From Cellulosimicrobium cellulans (GTDB lineage: Bacteria > Actinomycetota > Actinomycetes > Actinomycetales > Cellulomonadaceae), in contig NZ_JAFBCN010000001.1 of the NCBI RefSeq assembly GCF_016907755.1, positions 3,100,001 to 3,164,000 of the forward strand: DNA of 64,000 nt, written 5' to 3'. Below the pieces are notes generated by a model that saw nothing but the letters and a program-made list of their open reading frames with translations, was not told where the DNA came from and ran no database searches. Every line of letters begins with the position of its first letter. The stretch's first letter is position 1. Position numbers and translations under genes: made by a program. This document shows, piece by piece, positions 50,730 through 61,838 of the stretch.

Positions 50730-52007
50730 GTGACCACTGCCCAGCCGTTCACCTCACCGGGCGCGCCGATGCGCCATCGCGCTGCTCGCGACCTCACGCC
50801 GTCCACCGGGAGCCCCGGGCACGCCGCACCGACGGAGCGGACGGGGCTGTGGCTCGTGGGCGCCCGTGGTTCGGTCGCGACGACGGTGACGCTCGGGCTG
50901 GCCGTGCTGGCCCAACGTCACGCGGCCCCGACCGGGTGCGTGACCGCGCAGCCGGAGTTCGACGCCGTACCGCTGCCCCGGTTCGACGACCTCGTCGTCG
51001 GTGGGCACGACCTCTCCCCCGGCCCGATGGTCAAGCGGGCGGAGGCCTTGGTCGAGGCCGGGATGATCGCTCCCCGCCTGCTGTCCGCGGCACTGAACGG
51101 ACTGGAGGCCGCGGACGCCGAGGTCCGGCCCGGCTACGACCCGCGTGGGCACGACGGTTCCCAGCTCGAGGCGGCCGAACGGCTCGCGGCGGACATCGTC
51201 GCCTTCCGTGACCGGCACGCCCTGGCCCGGGTCGTGGTCGTCGACCTGGCGTCGACGGAGCCGCCGGTCGAGCCACGGGCCGAGCACGACGACGTCGCCG
51301 CCCTGCTCACGGCGCTCGCCGATCCCGCCCAGGCGGTCCTGCCACCGTCGTCCGTGACCGCGTACGCCGCCGTGCTCGCGGGCACGCCGTACGCCGCCTT
51401 CACACCATCCGCAGGCATGACGATCCCGGCGCTGACCCGGCTGGCCACGCAGGCCGGCCTGCCGGTCGCCGGCCAGGACGGCAAGACGGGTCAGACCTGG
51501 CTGCGGACCGTCCTGGCACCTGCGTTCGCTGCCCGCGGCCTGCGCGTGCTCTCGTGGGCCGGGTCCAACCTGCTCGGTGGTGGCGACGGAGCCACGCTGG
51601 CCGACCCGCAGAACGTCCGCAGCAAGCTCGCGACGAAGTCGCGCGGACTCCGTGCCCTCACCGGCTCCGACGTCACCCCGCTGCACATCGACAACGTGCC
51701 CGACCTCGGCGACCTCAAGGTCGCGTGGGACCACGTGCACGTCGAGGGCTTCCTCGGCACCCGCCTGACGCTGCAGACGACGTGGAGCGCGTTCGACTCG
51801 ATGCTCGCCGCGCCCTACGTGCTCGACCTCGCCCGCCTCCTCGCTCTCGCGCACGCCGCGGGGCTCGCGGGCCCGGTGCCCGAGCTCGGCTTCTTCTTCA
51901 AGGAGCCGTGGGCCTCCGACACGCACGACGCTGCCGCGCAGGCTCGCGACCTGCACGCGTGGGCGGGCGGGCTCGGTGCGCTCGTCGCGTCACGGACCGG
52001 TGCGTGA
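50730..52007 (+). CDS. Myo-inositol-1-phosphate synthase family protein
   Basis: A 425-residue member of the NAD-dependent inositol-phosphate synthase family, which cyclises glucose-6-phosphate. Family elements: the NAD loop 'LVGARGSVATTVTLGLAVL', 'VGGHDLSPGPMVKRAEAL', 'AGQDGKTGQTWLRTVLAPAF', the active-site run 'NLLGGGDGATLADPQNVRSK' and 'DLGDLKVAWDHVHVEGFLG'. Classical enzymes have GNNDG where this one has GGGDG, so the reaction could differ. GTG 50730 has TCGAAT 12 nt upstream, suggesting a leaderless start; ATG 50769 is an alternative. Divergent from the exported sugar enzymes over the GGCAAC array. Confidence 0.85.
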   Translation: MTTAQPFTSPGAPMRHRAARDLTPSTGSPGHAAPTERTGLWLVGARGSVATTVTLGLAVLAQRHAAPTGCVTAQPEFDAVPLPRFDDLVVGGHDLSPGPMVKRAEALVEAGMIAPRLLSAALNGLEAADAEVRPGYDPRGHDGSQLEAAERLAADIVAFRDRHALARVVVVDLASTEPPVEPRAEHDDVAALLTALADPAQAVLPPSSVTAYAAVLAGTPYAAFTPSAGMTIPALTRLATQAGLPVAGQDGKTGQTWLRTVLAPAFAARGLRVLSWAGSNLLGGGDGATLADPQNVRSKLATKSRGLRALTGSDVTPLHIDNVPDLGDLKVAWDHVHVEGFLGTRLTLQTTWSAFDSMLAAPYVLDLARLLALAHAAGLAGPVPELGFFFKEPWASDTHDAAAQARDLHAWAGGLGALVASRTGA

Positions 52008-52140
52008 CGCCACGTCGGCCTCGGGTGCCGTCCGACCGCTCGCACGGGCTGCTGCACCGCGGGTCGCCTCCGCGATGACTTCTCGCTGAGCGCGAGGTCT
52101 ACTCCTCGACAGAACCAGGCGATCACCACGGAGCGGACTC

Positions 52141-52788
52141 ATGGGATCCATCGAGATCGAGCTGTTCACGACCCTCGACCTCGTCGGGCAGGCGCCCGGC
52201 GGGCCGGAGGAGGACCCGGAGGGCGGGTTCGCGTTCGGCGGATGGCAGGCGCCGCTGCTCGACGACGTCGCGGGCGAGCAGATCGCCGCGGCGTACGAGG
52301 GCACGGACGCGCTGCTGCTCGGGCGGCGGACGTACGACATCTTCGCGTCGTACTGGCCGTTCCAGGAGGGCGGGCAGGACGACGACTTCGCCGCCCTGTT
52401 CAACCGCATCCCCAAGTACGTCGCGTCGCGCGGCACGCCCGACCTGTCGTGGGCCGGGTCGACGCTGCTCGGCCCGGACCTGCCGGCCGCGGTACGCGAG
52501 GTGCGCGACCGGCACGAGCACGTCAAGGTCGTCGGCAGCCTCGACCTGGTGCAGACGCTGCTGCACGAGAGGCTGTTCGACCGCCTCGACCTGTGGGTGC
52601 ACCCCATCGTGCTCGGCACGGGCAAGTCGGTGTTCGACGGCGGCGCCGTCCCCACCAACCTCACCCTCCTCGAACCACCGGCACCCAGCCCGACGGGCAC
52701 CGTCCTCCTGCGCTACGGCCTCGCCGACGGCACGCCGCGGACGGGCGACATGAGCGAGCCGGGGCGCGGCGTCGACCAGGACGGGTGA
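52141..52788 (+). CDS. Dihydrofolate-reductase-like (RibD C-terminal) family protein
   Basis: A 215-residue protein of the DHFR/RibD-C fold: 'IEIELFTTLDLVGQAPGG', 'DALLLGRRTYDIFASYWPF', 'KYVASRG', 'VVGSLDLVQTLL' and 'LWVHPIVLGTGKSVFDGG'. Family members are mostly uncharacterised NADPH-binding reductases and are not the housekeeping DHFR. ACGGAG precedes the ATG. It lies 46 nt before a VOC-family gene on the same strand. Confidence 0.85.
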   Translation: MGSIEIELFTTLDLVGQAPGGPEEDPEGGFAFGGWQAPLLDDVAGEQIAAAYEGTDALLLGRRTYDIFASYWPFQEGGQDDDFAALFNRIPKYVASRGTPDLSWAGSTLLGPDLPAAVREVRDRHEHVKVVGSLDLVQTLLHERLFDRLDLWVHPIVLGTGKSVFDGGAVPTNLTLLEPPAPSPTGTVLLRYGLADGTPRTGDMSEPGRGVDQDG

Positions 52789-52834
52789 CCCTGGAACCGG
52801 ACCACACCGTCCCCAGACCCAGGAGGCACCGCAC

Positions 52835-53275
52835 ATGGCGATCCAGCGGCTCGACAACGTGGCCGTCGTGGTCGACGACCTCGACGCGGCCATCGCGTTC
52901 TTCGCCGAGCTCGGCATGGAGCTCGAGGGCCGGACGACGATCGAGGGACGGTGGGCGGAGCGCGTCATCGGGCTCGACGGCCTGCGCTCGGAGATCGCGA
53001 TGATGCGCGTGCCCGGAGGCCACGGGCGGCTCGAGCTCACGCGGTACCACGCGCCTGCGCCGCTCGACCTCGGCCTGGGCACCGCCCCGCCCAACGTGCT
53101 GGGCCTGCACCGGGTGATGTTCGCGGTCGACGACATCGACGACACGGTGCGGCGCCTCGGGCCTCACGGCGGGGAGGTGATGGGAGAGATCGTCCAGTAC
53201 GAGGACGTCTACCGGCTCTGCTACCTGCGCGGGCCGGGTGGCGTCATCGTGGGGATCGCAGAGCAGCTCGGCTGA
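52835..53275 (+). CDS. VOC-family (glyoxalase/bleomycin-resistance fold) protein
   Basis: A 146-residue protein with two beta-alpha-beta-beta-beta modules ('LDNVAVVVDDLDAAIAFFAELGMELEGR', 'LHRVMFAVDDIDDTVRRL', 'YRLCYLRGPGGVIVGIAEQLG'). Metal ligands of the family are available as His/Glu residues on the strands. It could be a small-molecule lyase, isomerase or binding protein. CAGGAGG lies 8 nt before the ATG. Confidence 0.87.
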   Translation: MAIQRLDNVAVVVDDLDAAIAFFAELGMELEGRTTIEGRWAERVIGLDGLRSEIAMMRVPGGHGRLELTRYHAPAPLDLGLGTAPPNVLGLHRVMFAVDDIDDTVRRLGPHGGEVMGEIVQYEDVYRLCYLRGPGGVIVGIAEQLG

Positions 53276-53289
53276 GACCCCGCCGGCCG

Positions 53290-53658
53290 CTACGACGCGG
53301 CCGCGGTCTCCCCACGCAGGATCGACGTCATCTTCTTGCCGCGCGCTACCTCGTCGACGAGCTTGTCGAGGTAGCGGATCTTCTGCATGAGCGGGTCGTC
53401 GATGTCCTCGACCCGGACGCCGCAGATCACCCCGGTGATGAGCGAGGCGTTCGGGTTCATCGCCGGTGCCCGGTCGAAGAACTCCTCGAGCGTGATGTCG
53501 TCCGCGATCGCCTGCGCCAGGCCGGCGTCGTCGTAGCCGGTCAGCCAGCCGATGACCTGGTCGAGCTCGTCCGTCGACCGCCCCTTGCGCTCCACCTTGG
53601 TCACGTAGAGCGGGTAGATGCTCGCGAAGCTCATCCCGAAGATCCGGTGTCCCGCCAT
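53290..53658 (-). CDS. DUF2200-family protein
   Basis: A 122-residue cytosolic protein of the conserved DUF2200 family, recognised by '[24 protein letters not shown]', '[13 protein letters not shown]' and '[31 protein letters not shown]'. Function unknown; homologues occur widely as single genes. A strong GGAGGA site precedes the ATG. Convergent with the VOC gene. Confidence 0.9.
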   Translation of the reverse strand: MAGHRIFGMSFASIYPLYVTKVERKGRSTDELDQVIGWLTGYDDAGLAQAIADDITLEEFFDRAPAMNPNASLITGVICGVRVEDIDDPLMQKIRYLDKLVDEVARGKKMTSILRGETAAAS

Positions 53659-53741
53659 GGGTGTCCTCCTCCTGCCGCGAACGAGCCGGTCGCCGGTTCA
53701 GCACGTGCGGCCGTCCGGCACGGACCACGCTACCGCGCGGG

Positions 53742-54320
53742 TCAGGCGGGTCGGGCTGCAACCATCCCGTGCGACGCCTCGAGCCGGTCCACGAGCAGCG
53801 TGCCCGCCGCGACGAGCGGCACGAGCACGAGATTGCCCAGCAGCATCGTGCGCAGGAACGGCAGGCCCGCGACGTAGCTCGCGACGAGCCCGTCGACGCC
53901 CGCCGGGTACCAGACGCCGCGACCCTGGAACCAGACGCCGAAGTTGGTCCACACGAAGAACCACAGCGAGCCTGCGACGCCGAACGCGGCGCCCGCGCCC
54001 ACGCGGCGCCATCCGGTCGTGTTCCGCGCGAGCAGCGAGCCCAGCCCGACGACGAGCCAGGCGCTCCACGTGAAGAGCGCGATCGCGGTGTTGCCGAGGA
54101 CGACGTCGGACACGACCGTCACGGCCAGCGGCACGACGAACGCCCAGCGCGAGCGCAGCAGGAGCGTCGCCGCGAACGTGGCCGCCGTGACGAGCTCGAG
54201 GTTCGCGGGAGCGCCCAGGTCGGCGCGCACGAGGCGCCAGACCACGGCCAGCGCCGCGAGCGCCACGACGAGCGCCGGGCGCCACCAGCGGGACACCAGG
54301 GAGGCCTGCGAACCCGTCAC
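53742..54320 (-). CDS. DUF6580-like integral membrane protein (ECF S-component-like)
   Basis: A 192-residue protein with five to six membrane helices. The segment 'AFVVPLAVTVVSDVVLGNTAIALFTWSAWLVVGLGSLL' resembles DUF6580 proteins, which look like vitamin-binding S components of ECF importers. The GTG at 54320 overlaps the stop of the DUF4430 lipoprotein gene (GTGA). A lipoprotein with a transcobalamin-like domain coupled to such a membrane protein suggests capture and uptake of a small molecule, perhaps a cobalamin. This is inference; no ECF ATPase or T component lies nearby. Confidence 0.65.
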   Translation of the reverse strand: MTGSQASLVSRWWRPALVVALAALAVVWRLVRADLGAPANLELVTAATFAATLLLRSRWAFVVPLAVTVVSDVVLGNTAIALFTWSAWLVVGLGSLLARNTTGWRRVGAGAAFGVAGSLWFFVWTNFGVWFQGRGVWYPAGVDGLVASYVAGLPFLRTMLLGNLVLVPLVAAGTLLVDRLEASHGMVAARPA

Positions 54321-54781
54321 GAGGTGAACGTCTCGAGCTTCCACGTGATCTCGTCCCCGTCCTTCGTCTCGAGGGAACCTGCTCCCACGGTAGCCATCTC
54401 GCCGTTGACGTATAGCGCCCAGAACTCGCTGTCCGGGTCTGCCACGACGCCGTCGATCGCCGTGACGAACGCGTTCTCGCCCTCGCCGGTCACCTGGGCG
54501 GACGGGTCAGCCTCGAGCAGCAGGTCGAGCGCGGACGCGCCGGTGCGTCCGTCGTAGGAGAGCTCGGGCGCGTCCTCGGCGTCGCCCGACTCGTCGTCGG
54601 TCGCCTCGTCCGTCGCGTCGTCGGCGGGCGCGCTCGTCTCCTCGCTCGCGGTCGACGTCGTGGCGTCGGTCGCGGGCTCGTCGGTGGACGAGCACCCGGC
54701 CAGCAGGCCCGCGGTGAGCAGGGCGGCGGTCAGTGCGGTGAGCGGGCGCGCGGAGGCGTCGCGGAGCGTTCGGAGGGTCAC
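54317..54781 (-). CDS. DUF4430 (transcobalamin C-terminal-like) lipoprotein
   Basis: A 154-residue lipoprotein. The signal ends in the lipobox L-L-A-G-C (Cys30), followed by a Thr/Asp/Glu-rich spacer of about 45 residues and a DUF4430 domain ('GASALDLLLEAD', 'FWALYVNGEMATVGAGS', 'DGDEITWKLE'). The domain is related to the C-terminal part of transcobalamin and intrinsic factor. A TACGCT box starts 12 nt before the GTG at 54781. It is translationally coupled to the DUF6580-like membrane protein. Confidence 0.82.
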   Translation of the reverse strand: MTLRTLRDASARPLTALTAALLTAGLLAGCSSTDEPATDATTSTASEETSAPADDATDEATDDESGDAEDAPELSYDGRTGASALDLLLEADPSAQVTGEGENAFVTAIDGVVADPDSEFWALYVNGEMATVGAGSLETKDGDEITWKLETFTS

Positions 54782-54845
54782 GACCCCAGCGTACGGAGCG
54801 CGCGCCGACGCGCGCCCGGGCGCCCGCCAGTCGGACGATGCACGG

Positions 54846-55490
54846 TCACCCGATCTTCTCCCCCGCGACGGCCTTGGCGGCCAGCCGCTCCTCCTCGCTG
54901 ACCTCCCAGACCTCGTAGGCGGAGTGGAAGGCGAGGAGGATGATCCCGCACCCGAGCACGAGGTCCGGCCAGCCGGACCCGGTCCACGCGGTCACGAGCC
55001 CCATCGCGATGACGGCGACGTTCACGAGGACGTCGTTGCGCGCCGAGAGGAACGCGGCCCGGCTGAGCGACCCGCCGTGGTACCGCACCCGCACCAGGAG
55101 CCACGCGCACGCACCGTTGACGACGATCGCCCCGAGCGAGGCGAGGACGAGCGGCACGACCTGGGGCGCCGTCGGGTCGCCGAAGCGCTGCACCGCCTCC
55201 CAGGCCGCGAAGAGCGCCGGGCCGAGGAGGAGCAGCGCCATGACCTTGCCCAGGACCGCACGCCGCGCGAGCGGGAAGCCCAGCGCGACAGCGATGAGCA
55301 GGTTGATCGCCGTGTCCTCGAGGAAGTCCACGCTGTCGGCGAGCAGCGACACCGACCCCGCCGCGAGCGCGACGGTCAGCTCGACGACGAAGTACGCGAG
55401 GTTGAGCGCCGCGACGACCAGGACGACGCGACGCAGGCGGCGCGCGACGTCGGCCTCGTCGGGCCGGCGGGCGTCCTGGCCGGTGGTCAC
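54846..55490 (-). CDS. Cation diffusion facilitator-like transporter
   Basis: A 214-residue CDF-family membrane protein with six predicted helices. The first metal site appears as 'LLADSVDFLEDTAIN' on helix 2 and the second as 'SARNDVLVNVAVI' on helix 5, with Asp/Asn ligands in place of the usual His-x3-Asp. It is shorter than typical CDF proteins because it lacks the cytoplasmic C-terminal domain. The GTG at 55490 follows the topoisomerase stop after 2 nt. The metal is not predictable. Confidence 0.82.
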   Translation of the reverse strand: MTTGQDARRPDEADVARRLRRVVLVVAALNLAYFVVELTVALAAGSVSLLADSVDFLEDTAINLLIAVALGFPLARRAVLGKVMALLLLGPALFAAWEAVQRFGDPTAPQVVPLVLASLGAIVVNGACAWLLVRVRYHGGSLSRAAFLSARNDVLVNVAVIAMGLVTAWTGSGWPDLVLGCGIILLAFHSAYEVWEVSEEERLAAKAVAGEKIG

Positions 55491-55492
55491 CG

Positions 55493-57622
<2,130 letters not shown>

Positions 57623-57793
57623 GGCGGCAAGCCTAGACGAGCGCGCCCACACCGTTGCGCTCCCCCGCCGGGCCCCGGGGCCGCCTCCACGCGGACCCGG
57701 CACGGACCCGGCGCAGGCCCGCGGCGCTTCGCGGGTAGCGAACCCGGCACCCGCGGGGGACGAATCCTCAGGGGCGGATGGTTTGATGTTCAT

Positions 57794-58006
57794 GTGACTG
57801 CTACGACGACCACCACCGAACCGCTGACCGCGGCCGACCGCTGCGACCGCTGCGGGGCCCAGGCGTACGTCCGCGTGGTCCTGCCGAGCGGTGAGCTGCT
57901 GTTCTGCGGCCACCACGCGCGGGCGCACGCGGACGCCTACACCGACCTCGCGACGTCCATCCAGGACGAGACCGACAAGCTGCTCGCGGAGCACGGCGCG
58001 CGCTGA
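57794..58006 (+). CDS. DUF7455-family small zinc-site protein
   Basis: A 70-residue actinobacterial protein: a Thr-rich start, then 'ADRCDRCGAQAYVRVVLPSGELLFCGHHARAH', with Cys-x2-Cys and Cys-x-His-His suited to one zinc ion, and a short helical tail. Function unknown; homologues are commonly found next to the primary sigma gene. No Shine-Dalgarno is seen before the GTG, in line with leaderless translation. Confidence 0.85.
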   Translation: MTATTTTTEPLTAADRCDRCGAQAYVRVVLPSGELLFCGHHARAHADAYTDLATSIQDETDKLLAEHGAR

Positions 58007-58092
58007 CGCGCCGCGCGCACCCGCGCCGGAGCGGCGGGCCCCGAGGACCGGCTCCACCGCCCGGTCCCGCGGCCCGACGGCCGACGACACGA

Positions 58093-58126
58093 CGAAGGCC
58101 CCGAGGAGATCTCCTCGGGGCCTTCG
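58093..58126. terminator. Bidirectional terminator before the sigma-factor gene end
   Basis: CGAAGGCCCCGAGGAG (58093-58108) pairs perfectly with 58111-58126. It separates the DUF7455 gene from the convergent sigma-factor gene. The remainder of 58007-58193 shows nothing else. Confidence 0.9.
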
Positions 58127-58193
58127 TGCGTCGCGACGCTGCTCGCCGTCGGGCCGACCGGCCGCAGCCGGCCGGACGCCCGACGGCGGGGCG

Positions 58194-59738
58194 TCAGTCG
58201 AGGTAGTCGCGCAGGACCTGCGAGCGGCTCGGGTGCCGCAGCTTCGACATCGTCTTCGACTCGATCTGGCGGATGCGCTCGCGCGTCACGCCGTAGACCT
58301 TGCCGATCTCGTCGAGCGTCTTGGGCTGCCCGTCGGACAGGCCGAACCGCATCGAGACGACGCCCGCCTCGCGCTCGCTGAGGGTGTCGAGCACCTGGTG
58401 GAGCTGCTCCTGCAGGAGCGTGAAGCTCACCGCGTCGGCCGGGACGATCGCCTCGGAGTCCTCGATGAGGTCGCCGAACTCGCTGTCGCCGTCCTCGCCG
58501 AGGGGCGTGTGCAGCGAGATGGGCTCGCGGCCGTACTTCTGGACCTCGACGACCTTCTCGGGGGTCATGTCGAGCTCCTTGGCGAGCTCCTCGGGCGTGG
58601 GCTCGCGGCCCAGGTCCTGCAGCATCTGACGCTGCACGCGCGCGAGCTTGTTGATGACCTCGACCATGTGCACCGGGATGCGGATGGTGCGCGCCTGGTC
58701 CGCCATCGCGCGCGTGATCGCCTGGCGGATCCACCACGTCGCGTACGTCGAGAACTTGTAGCCCTTGGTGTAGTCGAACTTCTCGACCGCACGGATCAGG
58801 CCGAGGTTCCCCTCCTGGATCAGGTCCAGGAACAGCATCCCGCGGCCCGTGTACCGCTTGGCCAGCGACACCACGAGACGCAGGTTCGCCTCGAGCAGGT
58901 GGTTCTTCGCCCGCTTGCCGTCGTGCGCGATCCACTGCAGCTCGCGCTTGAGCTTGCGGTCCAGGTCGTCGCCCTCGGCCGCGAGCTTCTCCTCCGCGAA
59001 CAGGCCGGCCTCGATCCGCTTGGCGAGCTCGACCTCCTGCTCCGCGTTCAGCAGCGCGACCTTGCCGATCTGCTTGAGGTAGTCCTTGACCGGGTCCGCG
59101 GTCGCACCCGCGGTCACGACCTGCTGGACCGGCGCGTCGTCCTCGTCGGCGTCCGACACGACGAAGCCCGTCTCCTCGGGCTCCTCGGACGCGGCACCCG
59201 CGGCGGGCTTCTTCGCGCCCGAGTCCGCGGCCTCCTCGTCCTCGGTCACGTCGATCTCGAGGTCCTCGACCTCGGCGTCGTCCTCGCCGTCGTCCTTCTT
59301 CTTGGCGCGGGCGGGCGTCGCCTTCGCCTTGGCCGGAGCCTTGGCGGCGGTCTTGCGGGCGGGCTTCGCCGGGCCGCCGGACGGCGCGGCCTCGGCCGCG
59401 TCACCCTCGGCGGCCGTGGTGGCGGCCGTCGTGCGCCGCGTCGTCGACGACGTCGACTTCGTCGCGGCGGTCTTGGTGCGCGCCGTCGTGGTGCTGCGCG
59501 GCGACGCCGCGGCGGCGACCTTCGTCGTGGTCGGGATGTCGACCTCGACGCCGGCGCCCGCGAGCGCGCGGAAGACCGCCTTCAGCCGCTTGGCGTCGTT
59601 GACGGCGGCCTGCTCGCACGCGGTGCGGAAGCTCTCGGCGTCGACGCGACCGTTCGCGCTGCCGCGCCGCAGGAGCTCCTGCAGGGCGGGGTGCTCGAAC
59701 TCTCGCGGGAGTGCGGAAATCGGGGTTGAGGGCGCCAC
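58194..59738 (-). CDS. rpoD: Primary RNA polymerase sigma factor (RpoD/HrdB/SigA)
   Basis: The housekeeping sigma factor, 514 residues. The N-terminal 210 residues are actinobacterial: a small helical domain, then a long Lys/Ala/Thr-rich basic stretch and an acidic stretch. Region 1.2 ('[29 protein letters not shown]'), regions 2.1-2.4 ('[32 protein letters not shown]'), 3 and 4.2 ('[27 protein letters not shown]') are complete. I chose GTG 59738, with AAAGG 8 nt upstream; TTG 59756 is an alternative. The promoter lies about 120 nt upstream. Confidence 0.96.
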   Translation of the reverse strand: MAPSTPISALPREFEHPALQELLRRGSANGRVDAESFRTACEQAAVNDAKRLKAVFRALAGAGVEVDIPTTTKVAAAASPRSTTTARTKTAATKSTSSTTRRTTAATTAAEGDAAEAAPSGGPAKPARKTAAKAPAKAKATPARAKKKDDGEDDAEVEDLEIDVTEDEEAADSGAKKPAAGAASEEPEETGFVVSDADEDDAPVQQVVTAGATADPVKDYLKQIGKVALLNAEQEVELAKRIEAGLFAEEKLAAEGDDLDRKLKRELQWIAHDGKRAKNHLLEANLRLVVSLAKRYTGRGMLFLDLIQEGNLGLIRAVEKFDYTKGYKFSTYATWWIRQAITRAMADQARTIRIPVHMVEVINKLARVQRQMLQDLGREPTPEELAKELDMTPEKVVEVQKYGREPISLHTPLGEDGDSEFGDLIEDSEAIVPADAVSFTLLQEQLHQVLDTLSEREAGVVSMRFGLSDGQPKTLDEIGKVYGVTRERIRQIESKTMSKLRHPSRSQVLRDYLD

Positions 59739-59858
59739 AAACCGACCTTTCGGCAATCATGGGGGGCGGTAGGGCCGCCGGAGCGGGGACGTGAACCGTG
59801 AAGTTCGGGCTTCTCGTGGACTCTCACGGTGAGTCGTCGGGCTCTAGCGGATACCTAT

Positions 59859-59864
59859 ATTGTA
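59859..59864 (-). promoter_or_regulatory. Likely -10 box of the sigma-factor gene
   Basis: The minus strand reads GGTACAATATAGGTATCC here; TACAAT matches five of six bases of TATAAT and lies in an unusually A/T-rich island. It would give a leader of roughly 110 nt before GTG 59738, in contrast to the leaderless genes around it. No clear -35 is seen. The rest of 59739-60009 holds no gene I can support. Confidence 0.7.
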
Positions 59865-60009
59865 CCGGCGATCCGTGCACCGGACGCCGCGACACGGGGT
59901 GAGCTCGGACCTGACCGCCGCTCGGCGGCCCCGCCCACCACGTCTCGGCGACGTCCGACACCCGGGTCCTGGCCTGTACAACGGCCGGGCACCCGCGAAG
60001 ATTCCCTGC

Positions 60010-60411
60010 TCACGCCCCCGCGGGGCGCTCGGGCTTGACGGCCAGGACCGGGCAGGGCGCGTCGAGCAGGATGCGCTGCGCGTTCGACCCGAGGATGAGC
60101 TTGCCGACCGGGCTGCGGCGCCGCAGGCCGATGACGATGAGGTCCGCCGAGGCGCGCTCGGCCGCGCTCACGAGGTCGTCGGCGAGGTCGGACGTCCCCT
60201 GCTCGCGCCGCAGCGTCGTCCCCGTGCCCGCGAGCCGCTCCTCGACCCGGAGCAGGTCGTCCTCGTGCGCGGCGGCGAGCTCGGGCGTCGCTGTCGAGCC
60301 CTCCGTGACCACGACCACGAGCTCGGTACCGCGCCGGACCGCCTCGGTGGCCGCGCTGTCGAGAGCCTCGCGACCCTCGGGCGTGCTCAGGTGCGCGACG
60401 ACGACGCTCAT
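60010..60411 (-). CDS. Universal stress protein (UspA family)
   Basis: A 133-residue cytosolic protein with the UspA fold ('VVVAHLSTPEGREALDSAATEAV', 'ADLIVIGLRRRSPVGKLILGSNAQRILLDAPCPVLAVKP'). The G-x2-G-x9-G(S/T)-type ATP-binding run is present in part (L-R-R-R-S-P-V-G-K-L-I-L-G-S). GGAGG lies 4 nt before ATG 60411, which decides the start. It lies 95 nt downstream of the DUF4192 gene on the same strand. Confidence 0.9.
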   Translation of the reverse strand: MSVVVAHLSTPEGREALDSAATEAVRRGTELVVVVTEGSTATPELAAAHEDDLLRVEERLAGTGTTLRREQGTSDLADDLVSAAERASADLIVIGLRRRSPVGKLILGSNAQRILLDAPCPVLAVKPERPAGA

Positions 60412-60506
60412 GTGTCCTCCGGGAACGGCTCGTGGGCGCGGCCTGCCGCTGGCGGCGACCGCCGGTCGTGTTGCGGTCGAACCTACCCGAACCCGCGCCC
60501 CGCGGC

Positions 60507-61688
60507 TCACACGTCGGCGCGGATCCAGCCGGGCGGCACCCCGGCGTCGAGCGCGCTCGACAGCAGGAGGGCGAGCCGGTACGTCGGGTCCTCCGCGAGC
60601 GCCTCGTCGAGCCGGCGCCCCGCCCGCCCACCGTCACCGTGCCACCAGGCGAGGAGCGCGAGGAGCGTGAGCGCCGGGGCGGTGCTCCCGCGCGGCGCGT
60701 GGGCCACGACCGCCTCGAGCACGGAGCGGGCCGGCCCCGTGACGGCCGGGTCGGGCGCCAGCCCGGCCGCCGGGTCGACGATCGACGCGATCGCGTGCGC
60801 CGTCCCGGCGTCGACGTCCCCGCCACGGACCGTGCGGTCGGCGAGGTCACCCGTCCCGGGCACGAGCGAGACGAGCACGGCGTCGCGCACCGGGACCGCC
60901 TCGAGCCCGGCCGCGAGCCGGCCGAGGACCGTGGCGGGAGGCAGCCCCGCCGCGTTCCCCGCGCCCGGGCCCTCGCCCGCCGCGCGCTCACGCTCGTGCA
61001 CCGCCGCGCGGGCGACCGCCGCGCGCCACTCGGCCAGGCTCTCGACGCGGCGACCCACGGCGGTGGCGTCCGGATCCGCCCAGGTGTCGAGAGGACCGCC
61101 CGCGCGGGCGCGGTCCCGCACCCGCCGTGCGGCGCGCGCCGCACGCCGCCGCCCGTCGGCGCCCGCGCGCGGGATCCGCAGCGCCTCCTCCCGCGAGTCC
61201 GCGAGCGCCGCCCCGGCGAGGACCATGTGGGCGCCCACCTCGCTCGACTCGAGCTCGCGCAGGGGGCGCCCGCCCGGTGGGCAGCACTCGTCCTCGGCGC
61301 AGTCGAGCGCGTACCAGCCGCTCGACGCCACGACCCAGACGTCCACCGGACCGTGGTGCGGCTCGACGGCCTCCCGGCAGTGCTCGACGGCCGCCCTCGC
61401 GACGGAGGCCTCCACGCCGCCGGACCGCAGCGGCGCGTCCGTGTAGACGACGAGGACGACCCGCTGCGCGCCGTCGGCGGCGAGGTGCCCGACCACGGAG
61501 CGCGCGAGCTGGGGACCGTGCTCGAGGTCGGCGACGTCCGCCACGTCGACACGGACGACGAGGCCGACCCGCCCGCGCGGCGGTCGCAGCCCGACGAGGA
61601 CGACGCTGTCGTGCGGCCGGTAGCCGAGCCGGTAGGGGACGTAGGAGAGGAGCTCGCGCGGGCCCTGGGCCCGGATCAGGGTGGTCAT
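60507..61688 (-). CDS. DUF4192-family protein
   Basis: A 393-residue actinobacterial protein of unknown function. Family features: N-terminal 'IRAQGPRELLSYVPYRLGYRPHDSVVLVGL', 'VVLVVYTDAP' and a conserved 'VVASSGWYALDCAEDECCPPGGRPL' with Cys residues. The C-terminal half is helical and TPR-like ('ALLAWWHGDGGRAGRRLDEALAEDPTYRLALLL'). I chose ATG 61688. The first 20 residues of the longer frame have no family match. It is divergent from the lipoprotein gene at 61839. Confidence 0.88.
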   Translation of the reverse strand: MTTLIRAQGPRELLSYVPYRLGYRPHDSVVLVGLRPPRGRVGLVVRVDVADVADLEHGPQLARSVVGHLAADGAQRVVLVVYTDAPLRSGGVEASVARAAVEHCREAVEPHHGPVDVWVVASSGWYALDCAEDECCPPGGRPLRELESSEVGAHMVLAGAALADSREEALRIPRAGADGRRRAARAARRVRDRARAGGPLDTWADPDATAVGRRVESLAEWRAAVARAAVHERERAAGEGPGAGNAAGLPPATVLGRLAAGLEAVPVRDAVLVSLVPGTGDLADRTVRGGDVDAGTAHAIASIVDPAAGLAPDPAVTGPARSVLEAVVAHAPRGSTAPALTLLALLAWWHGDGGRAGRRLDEALAEDPTYRLALLLSSALDAGVPPGWIRADV

Positions 61689-61838
61689 GAGCCCATCCCA
61701 GCCCGTCCCGCGGTCTCGCGGGGAGAGCGGTCGGGTGCCTGTGGACACGCCGAGTCCGGCGCCGGAACGGGACGCCCCTGTGGTTCACCTCTGGGGCCGG
61801 TGGTGGCCCGCGAGCGCCCCGATGACTACGGTGTGCGC

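Noticed and set aside
59582-59827. Upstream 81-codon frame starting at GTG 59827 in the sigma-gene leader
   Set aside because: It runs into the sigma gene out of frame, lacks a ribosome-binding site and has an Arg/Pro/Ser composition typical of non-coding high-GC frames.
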